Of a DNA stretch of 9,660 nt, positions 5,303 through 9,660 are shown one piece after another. The notes beneath the pieces are model-generated. The model was not told where the DNA came from. It did not search any database and saw nothing but the letters and a program-made list of their open reading frames with translations. Source of the DNA: JBBTYG01 sp964483045 (GTDB lineage: Bacteria; Patescibacteriota; Minisyncoccia; UBA6257; 2-01-FULL-56-20). Position numbers and translations under genes: made by a program. The stretch's first letter is position 1. Every line of letters starts with the position of its first letter. Location: NCBI GenBank assembly GCA_964483045.1, contig CAYZZK010000030.1, positions 1 through 9,660 on the forward strand, read 5' to 3'.

Positions 5303-6670
5303 CTAAGTCGACAAAAGTGCATTCAATTTTGCCCGCGTGCGCGGCCCAACCCGTCCCCAGCCAAGTTCACTAGGGCTCGAGACAATGCCGTACCTGATTT
5401 GGAATCTGCCTACCGCCTGTTCCGTAAGCGCGCCGAAGTAGCCACTCGAAATTCCTTCGGGATATAGATTTGGATCGGCGGCAAGATACTTCTGTAAACG
5501 CAGTACATCGTCTCCGCTTAAACCGCGATATAAAGATCTGGTGAAAATATATGACGAGAAAGTTGTTCCGAGGTTCGGCAACCCGCCCGGGGCTATGGTA
5601 TCGCCTGTCGAGATGCCGCCACCGCTCGTTACATTGCCAAAGGCATCGTATGTTGGCGAATCCGCGACGACCAGATTATAATCCACGGTCTTTGTGATTC
5701 CGCCGGAATATCCAAGGATATATATTTTATAAGTGCCGGGAATAATATCTAGCCCTGTTGCAACGGATAATACGGCGTTACAAGGCGGTTCGCAGGCAGT
5801 TGGATAAATTTGCACCGTCGTGCTGGCCGGCTGATTTGCAACGGTAAGCGCAACTGATTGGCTTGTTCCGGAAAGCTGCGTGAGATTGACGAGGGCATTT
5901 ACGGATTCTCCCCTTTTGATGATGCTGCTTTGCGGAAGCATCGAGAACGAAAAATTGGACAAGGAAGAAGGCGCCACCTGGAGATTATACGTCACTCTTT
6001 TCGTGAGACTACCGGCGGTAGCTGAAAGCGTAATCGGATATATGCCGCTCGTGACGGATGAAATATTGAACGAGACCAAGGCGCTGCAAGGCGGCGCGCA
6101 GGAAACGGGATTAAAATTCACGGTTACTCCGCTCGGCTGCCCCGAAGCGCTTAAAGTAACATTATCACTTGTTCCGGATAGCTGTTCTAAATTTAAGGTG
6201 GTATCGACATTCTCTCGAGTTGCAGCGGATCCTTGGCTTGAGGTAAGCGAGACGGAATAGTCGAATTTCGGCAGAGCAGAAATTGTCACAGTGAATGTAG
6301 CTGTTGCGGTCTGCCCGAGGGCCGCTCCGAAAACAGGAATGGCGTAGGTGCCGGCAGGAGCCGCTGGAGAAGCCTGAACAACCATGATGGAGTTGCAGGG
6401 AGGCGGGCATGAATCCGGATAAAAAGATACCGATAAGCCCGCGGGAAGCCCTTGAGACACGGCGAATACTACGGGCACATCGCTTACTCCGTCGCCGGTA
6501 ACATCTGTACTGCCGGTAATATTGATCGATGCACTTGTTGTTCCGCCTTGGGCAATCGTACCGACAGTCGGAGTAAACGAAAGCGAAAAACTGGTCGTTT
6601 GCGCCAGCGCGGGCGAAAACAGTACCAATAAAGATAAACAGATACCCAAAAAATAATATTGTTTCGGCAT
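5303..6670 (-). CDS. Exported protein with three Ig-like repeats and a C-terminal peptidoglycan-binding domain
   Basis: A probable cell-surface protein of 455 residues. A signal peptide is clear: basic/polar start, hydrophobic core at 7-19, and ALAQ with likely cleavage after Ala23. Three beta-rich Ig-like repeats follow, about 27-130, 136-233 and 240-336. Each carries a CxPPC motif at the same place: Cys88/92, Cys191/195 and Cys293/297, a period of 102-103 residues. Phrases such as QLSGTS and AGTYxI/SGIYPI recur. A Gly/Ser-rich linker (about 345-375) leads to a peptidoglycan-binding domain (about 380-453) with the typical GxSGDDVLRLQKYL, GYFGALTEQAVGRFQ and VGPRTRAKLN segments. It thus should sit outside the membrane and hold on to the cell wall through its C-terminus; the Ig part may bind a partner surface. 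ATG at 6670 is preferred over the in-frame TTG just before it. Two stop codons in a row end the gene. Confidence 0.92.
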   Translation of the reverse strand: MPKQYYFLGICLSLLVLFSPALAQTTSFSLSFTPTVGTIAQGGTTSASINITGSTDVTGDGVSDVPVVFAVSQGLPAGLSVSFYPDSCPPPCNSIMVVQASPAAPAGTYAIPVFGAALGQTATATFTVTISALPKFDYSVSLTSSQGSAATRENVDTTLNLEQLSGTSDNVTLSASGQPSGVTVNFNPVSCAPPCSALVSFNISSVTSGIYPITLSATAGSLTKRVTYNLQVAPSSLSNFSFSMLPQSSIIKRGESVNALVNLTQLSGTSQSVALTVANQPASTTVQIYPTACEPPCNAVLSVATGLDIIPGTYKIYILGYSGGITKTVDYNLVVADSPTYDAFGNVTSGGGISTGDTIAPGGLPNLGTTFSSYIFTRSLYRGLSGDDVLRLQKYLAADPNLYPEGISSGYFGALTEQAVGRFQIRYGIVSSPSELGWGRVGPRTRAKLNALLST

Positions 6671-6685
6671 CAAACTTATAAATTT

Positions 6686-6694
6686 ATCATACCA
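6686..6694 (-). promoter_or_regulatory. Extended -10 promoter of the Ig/PG-binding gene
   Basis: On the minus strand TGG followed by TATGAT (6691-6686) forms an extended -10. The start would be near 6679, leaving a leader of about 9 nt with no Shine-Dalgarno. The -35 position is taken by the palindrome at 6707-6720 and has no consensus hexamer. Confidence 0.5.
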
Positions 6695-6706
6695 TATTGT
6701 TCTTTC

Positions 6707-6720
6707 TTCCCGCGCGGGAA
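6707..6720. promoter_or_regulatory. Perfect 14-bp palindrome TTCCCGCGCGGGAA, candidate operator
   Basis: All seven pairs match. The site is centred about 22 bp upstream of the extended -10 of the Ig/PG-binding gene, covering the -35 position. A dimeric regulator bound here could block or replace -35 contacts. No T tract follows on either strand, so it does not look like a terminator of nth, which ends 130 bp upstream on the same strand. Confidence 0.5.
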
Positions 6721-6722
6721 AA

Positions 6723-6731
6723 TGTGGATAA
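6723..6731 (-). promoter_or_regulatory. Perfect DnaA-box match (TTATCCACA)
   Basis: The minus strand reads TTATCCACA, identical to the classical DnaA box, two bases from the 14-bp palindrome. I saw no cluster of further boxes, AT-rich unwinding element or dnaA/dnaN gene nearby, so a replication origin is not supported. It may be a single regulatory DnaA site or chance. Confidence 0.35.
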
Positions 6732-6851
6732 CAAAACTCGAGCGAACGGCAACTTTATGTTCACATTACGGACGGAGTTCGTAGAGCAGCCGTATTTCTT
6801 GCCAGAAAACACTTTCTATATCCCTGCAGACTAGTTCCATGGGACTTTCGT

Positions 6852-7511
6852 TCAATCTCGACCGCCTGATTCATTCAGTGTTTTGGATAGAGGGCAAAGT
6901 TGATGCTGATGCGGACGCGCGACACAATATTTTCTTCCGTAGTCAATCAGCAAATACGTCGCTTCGAACCAGTCTTTTTTGGGAATAATCTGCATTAAAT
7001 CTTTTTCGATTTTCTCCGGAGTTTTTTCGCGAGACAATCCGAGAACCCGCGCGAGGCGCTTTACGTGCGTATCCACCGCGATCCCCTCAACTACGCCATA
7101 CGCATTGCCCAAAATTACGTTTGCGGATTTTCTGCCGATTCCGGGAATCGTAAGCATCTCGTCCATCGTTTTCGGTAATGTGCCGCCAAATTTTTCTTTC
7201 ACCGCCTTCGCAGCGGCCAAGATGTTTTTCGTCTTAGCCCGATAAAACCCGCACGCATGAATATGCTTCTCGAATTCCCGAGGATTCGCGCGAATATAGT
7301 CGTTCAGGGTTTTATATTTTTTGAAAAGCGCCGGGGTGATTTCATTCACTTTTTTATCGGTGCACTGCGCGGACAGCTGCACCGCGACTACGAGCTCCCA
7401 GCTATTTCCGAACACGAGCGCGATTTTCGGATGCGGAAAAATCTTTCTAAGCCGGGAAATAATCTTTTTGGCGCGCAATTTGAGCCGCGGCAAATCTTTT
7501 TCTGAAATCAT
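6852..7511 (-). CDS. nth: Endonuclease III (Nth), with a degenerate iron-sulfur motif
   Basis: A bifunctional DNA glycosylase/AP lyase that removes oxidised pyrimidines in base excision repair. The 219 residues carry the HhH-GPD fold: LSAQCTD at 46-52, the helix-hairpin-helix PGIGRKSANVIL at 123-134 with catalytic Lys128, and AVDTHV at 145-150 with catalytic Asp147. These correspond to E. coli Lys120 and Asp138. The C-terminal cluster site is altered: the family pattern C-x6-C-x2-C-x5-C reads Cys196, His203, Cys206, Leu212, so the second and fourth cysteines are absent. I checked the bases after Cys206 for a simple frameshift that would restore Cys and found none. The longer reading from 7547 adds 12 residues without similarity. 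ATG at 7511 is preferred because TATAAT lies exactly six bases upstream, suggesting a leaderless mRNA. It lies upstream of the Ig/PG-binding gene, which has its own promoter. Confidence 0.95.
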   Translation of the reverse strand: MISEKDLPRLKLRAKKIISRLRKIFPHPKIALVFGNSWELVVAVQLSAQCTDKKVNEITPALFKKYKTLNDYIRANPREFEKHIHACGFYRAKTKNILAAAKAVKEKFGGTLPKTMDEMLTIPGIGRKSANVILGNAYGVVEGIAVDTHVKRLARVLGLSREKTPEKIEKDLMQIIPKKDWFEATYLLIDYGRKYCVARPHQHQLCPLSKTLNESGGRD

Positions 7512-7523
7512 AGAGGGATTATA
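7512..7523 (-). promoter_or_regulatory. TATAAT promoter of nth (leaderless)
   Basis: A perfect TATAAT on the minus strand (7523-7518) is separated from the nth ATG by CCCTCT. The spacing is the same as for the S51 peptidase gene, so the first transcribed base should be the A of the start codon. No convincing -35 hexamer is seen. Confidence 0.6.
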
Positions 7524-7571
7524 ACTCGCTCTCAGCCGAACGCACACTTTTTAGACCATATTTCTGTATAC

Positions 7572-7599
7572 TTGACAAATTTAGGCCGTTTGTTACAAT
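7572..7599 (+). promoter_or_regulatory. Strong promoter upstream of the 3D-domain gene
   Basis: A perfect TTGACA (7572-7577) and TACAAT (7594-7599) are 16 nt apart on the plus strand; the -10 matches at five of six positions. The start near 7606 would give a leader of about 120 nt, long for this window. It is the best sigma-70-type promoter here and probably drives the 3D gene and the glycosylase gene. Confidence 0.75.
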
Positions 7600-7621
7600 A
7601 ACCCAAATTTAATAGCCATAG

Positions 7622-7652
7622 AAACAGCATGCCCGGAAGGGCTTTTTTGTTT
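7622..7652 (+). terminator. Terminator-like hairpin inside the 3D-gene leader (possible attenuator)
   Basis: GCCC (7631-7634) pairs with GGGC (7639-7642) across a GGAA tetraloop of the GNRA type, followed by six Ts (7643-7648). A lower stem (7622-7627 with 7647-7652) can form beyond an internal loop. It begins only about 16 nt after the predicted transcription start and 76 nt before the coding region, so most transcripts might stop as a ~40-nt RNA unless something prevents it. Confidence 0.5.
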
Positions 7653-7670
7653 GGACTCACAAGGGTTCTT

Positions 7671-7714
7671 TCGACAATGCTCCGCATAAGTCGAGCAAGC
7701 TGCAAATGGCCATT
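7671..7714 (+). promoter_or_regulatory. Second leader hairpin and a 10-bp palindrome before the 3D gene
   Basis: TCGAC (7671-7675) pairs with GTCGA (7690-7694), and inside it ATGC (7677-7680) pairs with GCAT (7684-7687) over a 3-nt loop. Shortly after, AATGGCCATT (7705-7714) is a perfect palindrome 14 nt before the start codon. The leader therefore holds several elements that could form alternative structures. Role unknown. Confidence 0.35.
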
Positions 7715-7728
7715 AGATCAACAAACAT

Positions 7729-8196
7729 ATGAAGAAAACGATTCGAAATGCTTATAATTGCATAGCAATTGCAGCAATCGGAATGGCCGTTTTTTATCCC
7801 GGTTTTGCGGGGTCTATCAAGGCCGACGTTGAATCCGAAAGGCAGCAAACCGAAAGGGCTACGGCCATCGCCGCCGCAACCACGCGGGTATGGCTTACGG
7901 CATATTCAAGCTCGATAGACGAAACGGACGATACGCCGTTTATAACCGCCTCCGGCCAGCATGTGCGCGATGGCATTGTGGCGACGAATTTCCTTCCTTT
8001 CGGAACGAAAATCCAAATCCCCAAAGTGTTCGGCGATAAAATTTTCGTTGTCGAAGACCGGATGCACCCGAGGAAAAAAGGCATCGTCGATATCTGGATG
8101 CCTTCAAAACAGCAAGCTCTTAAGTTTGGATCCTTGAAGGCGGACATCGTGGTTTTAAAAGACGAGAGACAATCCACCCTTCTTGTGCGAAAATAG
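7729..8196 (+). CDS. Exported 3D (three-aspartate) domain protein
   Basis: A small exported protein of 155 residues. The N-terminus is a signal peptide or anchor: MKKTIR, then a hydrophobic stretch at about 11-28. A short variable region leads to a 3D domain (about 53-145), a double-psi beta-barrel module shared with the MltA lytic transglycosylase and YabE/RpfB-type wall proteins. The order of conserved parts fits: TAYSSS near 58, TASGQHVRDGIVATNFLPFGTKIQIP at about 73-98, VVEDRM at 107-112 and IVDIWMP at 119-125. The three aspartates are most likely Asp81, Asp110 and Asp121. A role in cleaving peptidoglycan is inferred from the family. The ATG has no Shine-Dalgarno and follows a structured leader of about 120 nt. 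The glycosylase gene starts within a few bases of its stop, so the two are probably cotranscribed although functionally unrelated. Confidence 0.88.
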   Translation: MKKTIRNAYNCIAIAAIGMAVFYPGFAGSIKADVESERQQTERATAIAAATTRVWLTAYSSSIDETDDTPFITASGQHVRDGIVATNFLPFGTKIQIPKVFGDKIFVVEDRMHPRKKGIVDIWMPSKQQALKFGSLKADIVVLKDERQSTLLVRK

Positions 8197-8200
8197 AGGA

Positions 8201-8755
8201 GTGCGACGACGCATACTAGCCAAAAAGTTTTTCGACAGACCGGCGCTTGCAGTCGCGCGCGATCTGCTTGGGACATTTCTCGTGCGGCGCTCCGGCCGCA
8301 GAAAAATCGCTGCGATGATCACCGAAGTCGAGGCCTATGACGGGCCGAACGATAAAGCAAGCCATGCGCACAGGGGCAAAACGAAACGCAATGAAATAAT
8401 GTTCGGCGAAGCGGGAAAATGGTATGTCTATTTCACATACGGCATGCATTGGATGCTGAATGTAGTGACGGGCCCGAAAAACTATCCCGCAGCGATCCTG
8501 ATACGAGGTGGCATAGTTCGGCTGCCTGACGGCACGGAAAAATTATTAAACGGCCCCGGACGCTTAACTAAGTTTTTGAAAATCGGAGGAGAATTAAACG
8601 GGCGCCAGGCGAATCGAAAAACCGGTCTTTGGATCGAAGGTCGCGGCGCAGGAGTACCGCCTCCGCGAATCAAGCGCGGGAAGCGTGTTGGGGTGGACTA
8701 CGCCGGCGCATGGGCAAAAAAGCCGTACAATTTCAAAATCGACTCGGCGGCTTAG
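8201..8755 (+). CDS. mpg: 3-methyladenine DNA glycosylase, AAG/MPG family
   Basis: Removes alkylated and deaminated purines as the first step of base excision repair. The 184 residues show the AAG fold: ARDLLGTFLV at 19-28, TEVEAYDGPNDKASHAHRG at 41-59, MFGEAGKWYVYFTYGMHWMLNVV at 67-89, NGPGRLTKFL at 117-126, and a C-terminal VDYAGAWAKKPYNF. Glu44 matches the catalytic Glu125 of human AAG; Tyr46, His55 and Tyr77 match the lesion-stacking residues. The start is uncertain. GTG at 8201 comes directly after AGAGGA, too close for normal Shine-Dalgarno use; TTG at 8183 would add six residues and overlap the 3D gene. Homologs usually begin a few residues before the RPxLxVARDLLG segment, so the shorter form is preferred. 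No promoter lies between it and the 3D gene, so it is probably expressed from 7572. Confidence 0.95.
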   Translation: MRRRILAKKFFDRPALAVARDLLGTFLVRRSGRRKIAAMITEVEAYDGPNDKASHAHRGKTKRNEIMFGEAGKWYVYFTYGMHWMLNVVTGPKNYPAAILIRGGIVRLPDGTEKLLNGPGRLTKFLKIGGELNGRQANRKTGLWIEGRGAGVPPPRIKRGKRVGVDYAGAWAKKPYNFKIDSAA

Positions 8756-8787
8756 GGACGCCGCCTATCAAAGCGCAGAACGCTTTG
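8746..8787 (+). other. Two adjacent stem-loops at the end of the glycosylase gene
   Basis: GGCGGC (8746-8751) pairs with GCCGCC (8760-8765) around the stop codon, and CAAAGCG (8769-8775) pairs perfectly with CGCTTTG (8781-8787) 3 nt later. Neither has a clean T run; five Ts appear only at 8798-8802. They may shield the 3' end or act as an imperfect terminator. Confidence 0.4.
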
Positions 8788-8808
8788 GAACTTGCGATTT
8801 TTAGGAGT

Positions 8809-8851
8809 TGCTATACATTAGATTCAGCACGAGCTCCGATGACGGGGCTCG
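8809..8851 (+). promoter_or_regulatory. Promoter and leader hairpin of the 106-residue gene
   Basis: TGC followed by TATACA (8812-8817) resembles the extended -10 of the S51 peptidase gene, sharing TTGCTATA. TTGCGA at 8792-8797 with TACATT at 8814-8819 (16-nt spacing) is an alternative reading. After a start near 8824 the leader holds an 8-bp hairpin with one G-T pair, CGAGCTCC (8830-8837) with GGGGCTCG (8844-8851), and a 6-nt loop. No T tract follows, so it is not a terminator. Confidence 0.45.
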
Positions 8852-8867
8852 AAAAAGCAGGACCATT

Positions 8868-9188
8868 ATGCAGTTCACGAATTTTAAGCACCTCAATCCC
8901 GCCGAAAAAGCGGCTTTGCGAGAGGCATTACGGCAGATTTATACAGACTATGCCGGGCAAGTCGAGAATTTTGGAAAATATCGCCAAGTGTTCGCGCAGC
9001 TCCTGGAAGCCACTTTCAAAAATAACACCCATAAAACAATTTATGCGGGGATGGAAAATTTGAACAGGATGCTGGGGGAAGCCGTTCACGACTGCGATTA
9101 CCAGCTTCTCTGCCTTGATCGGATAACCGCAGATTGCAAGGATAAACTAGCCGCCCTCGACAAGCTCCTGCCCCAACAGAAGCCCTAA
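8868..9188 (+). CDS. Hypothetical protein, 106 aa, all-helical
   Basis: I do not recognise this protein. It has 106 residues, no signal peptide or membrane segment, and looks almost wholly alpha-helical. NPAEKAALREALRQIYTDY (about 10-28) is a clear amphipathic helix, and the remainder alternates charged and hydrophobic residues. Three cysteines fall in its last third, two of them in DCDYQLLCLD. The start ATG at 8868 has a weak AGGA 8 nt upstream; an in-frame TTG at 8808 would add 20 unsupported residues and overlap the promoter. A leader hairpin precedes it and a strong terminator follows the stop by 4 nt, which supports a real, separately transcribed gene. Its neighbours, a DNA glycosylase and tsaD, do not suggest a function. 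Confidence 0.7.
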   Translation: MQFTNFKHLNPAEKAALREALRQIYTDYAGQVENFGKYRQVFAQLLEATFKNNTHKTIYAGMENLNRMLGEAVHDCDYQLLCLDRITADCKDKLAALDKLLPQQKP

Positions 9189-9192
9189 CAAT

Positions 9193-9222
9193 CCGCCCCT
9201 TAAAAAAGGGGCGGGCTTTTTT
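9193..9222 (+). terminator. Intrinsic terminator of the 106-residue gene
   Basis: A perfect 9-bp stem, CCGCCCCTT (9193-9201) with AAGGGGCGG (9206-9214), and a loop of four As are followed by GC and six Ts. It starts 4 nt after the stop codon and separates this gene from tsaD. Confidence 0.92.
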
Positions 9223-9259
9223 GTGGAGCTGCCGTGTGATAGATTAAGGGCGTTGCTTC

Positions 9260-9660
9260 ATGAAAATCTTGGCGATCGAAACAAGCTGCGATGAAACCGG
9301 CATTTCCCTGATTGAGGCCAGCGGCGGGAAAAGCAAGCCGAAGTTCAGGGTTATTCAAAATCTCGTGGCATCGCAAATAAAAATCCACGCGCCGTTCGGA
9401 GGCGTAGTTCCAAATCTGGCCAAGCGGGAGCATATTAAAAACCTGCCGATTTTACTCAAGCGAATCACGAAGCATGAATCGGGAATTACGGCTAGAAAAC
9501 CGCCGGTTCAGAATTCGAAATTCCTCATTCCAAAAGTGGATCTGATTGCCGTCACGGTCGGGCCAGGGCTTGAGCCCGCGCTGTGGGCCGGAATAGAGTT
9601 CGCGAAGAAGCTCGGAAAAGCGCATGGCATACCGGTAATCGGCGCCAACCATCTTGAAGG
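9260..9660 (+). CDS. tsaD: TsaD, tRNA N6-threonylcarbamoyladenosine transferase subunit (N-terminal part, cut by window edge)
   Basis: TsaD (Gcp/YgjD/Kae1) transfers threonylcarbamoyl onto A37 of ANN-decoding tRNAs, working with TsaB and TsaE, in the cytoplasm. The frame stays open to the window end, giving 133 residues. The opening MKILAIETSCDETGIS is the family signature. SQIKIHAPFGGVVPNLAKREH (38-58) matches the conserved segment and metal-site approach, with Asn52 where Glu is usual. VDLIAVTVGPGLEPALWAG (93-111) and GANHLEG at the end follow; NHLEG leads to the metal-binding HxxxH, of which the first histidine is visible. Compared with E. coli TsaD as I remember it, about a dozen extra residues (near 74-90, ARKPPVQNSKF) lie between the helix after REH and the GPGL motif. 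Bases AAGGG end 9 nt before the ATG, a weak Shine-Dalgarno. A strong terminator upstream implies its own promoter; TAGATT at 9240-9245 is a poor candidate. Confidence 0.96.
   Translation, partial: MKILAIETSCDETGISLIEASGGKSKPKFRVIQNLVASQIKIHAPFGGVVPNLAKREHIKNLPILLKRITKHESGITARKPPVQNSKFLIPKVDLIAVTVGPGLEPALWAGIEFAKKLGKAHGIPVIGANHLE

Noticed and set aside
6707..6720. Palindrome as terminator of nth
   Set aside because: No T tract follows on the minus strand and the site lies about 130 bp beyond the stop, at the promoter of the next gene.
6707..6731. Replication origin
   Set aside because: Only one DnaA box is present, with no box cluster, no AT-rich unwinding stretch and no dnaA or dnaN gene nearby.
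6757..6834. 25-codon plus-strand frame between nth and the Ig/PG-binding gene
   Set aside because: No ribosome site or promoter, length expected by chance, and the peptide has no recognisable feature.
7671..7694. A second copy of the palindromic repeat found in uvrB
   Set aside because: Only TTCGACAA and GCTC are shared; the arms and spacing differ, so it is treated as an independent leader hairpin.
1..9660. CRISPR arrays, tRNA or rRNA genes, transposases
   Set aside because: I saw no regularly spaced direct repeats, no tRNA cloverleaf or T-loop signature in the gaps, and no mobile-element proteins.

Overview
The window carries twelve genes on about 9.7 kb: ten look complete, and the uvrA and tsaD genes run off the left and right edges. 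Coding density is high, composition is moderate in G+C, and TGA is used as an ordinary stop, so there is no sign of the recoded UGA of Gracilibacteria/Absconditabacteria. The lean repair set, the very short intergenic spaces, several start codons with no Shine-Dalgarno sequence, the secreted Ig-like/peptidoglycan-binding protein and the small 3D-domain protein suggest a Patescibacteria (CPR, Parcubacteria-like) genome. This placement is inference from gene style, not from a marker phylogeny.

Layout. Left block, minus strand: the N-terminal part of uvrA (1-535), a 161-residue probable membrane protein built from two ~80-residue repeats (665-1150), a 430-bp stretch without a recognisable gene that appears to encode a structured RNA on the minus strand (about 1263-1460), and uvrB (1581-3662). 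A divergent promoter region (3663-3811) separates uvrB from a plus-strand regulator that joins an XRE-like helix-turn-helix to a sigma-70 region-4-like helix-turn-helix (3812-4498). A peptidase S51 (PepE-like) gene follows (4589-5248). It converges with a minus-strand gene for an exported protein with three Ig-like repeats and a peptidoglycan-binding domain (5303-6670), and nth for endonuclease III lies behind that (6852-7511). Right block, plus strand: a 3D-domain protein (7729-8196), an alkyladenine DNA glycosylase closely coupled to it (8201-8755), a 106-residue helical protein of unknown function (8868-9188), and the start of tsaD (9260-9660).

How the genes fit together. Four DNA-repair genes (uvrA, uvrB, nth and the 3-methyladenine glycosylase) sit within 9 kb, covering nucleotide excision repair and two entries into base excision repair. 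Two genes concern the envelope (Ig/PG-binding protein and 3D-domain protein). TsaD makes the t6A modification of tRNA. The unusual regulator divides its intergenic promoter region with uvrB and is the natural candidate for a local regulator.

The signals most worth pursuing are: the structured minus-strand RNA between uvrB and the 161-residue gene, whose G-U pairs fit only one strand; the XRE/sigma-4 fusion; a nested palindromic repeat inserted in frame in uvrB; an endonuclease III that has lost two of four iron-sulfur cysteines; TATAAT boxes placed exactly six bases before ATG (leaderless mRNAs); a promoter followed within about 40 nt by an intrinsic terminator upstream of the 3D gene; and a 14-bp perfect palindrome next to a perfect DnaA box.
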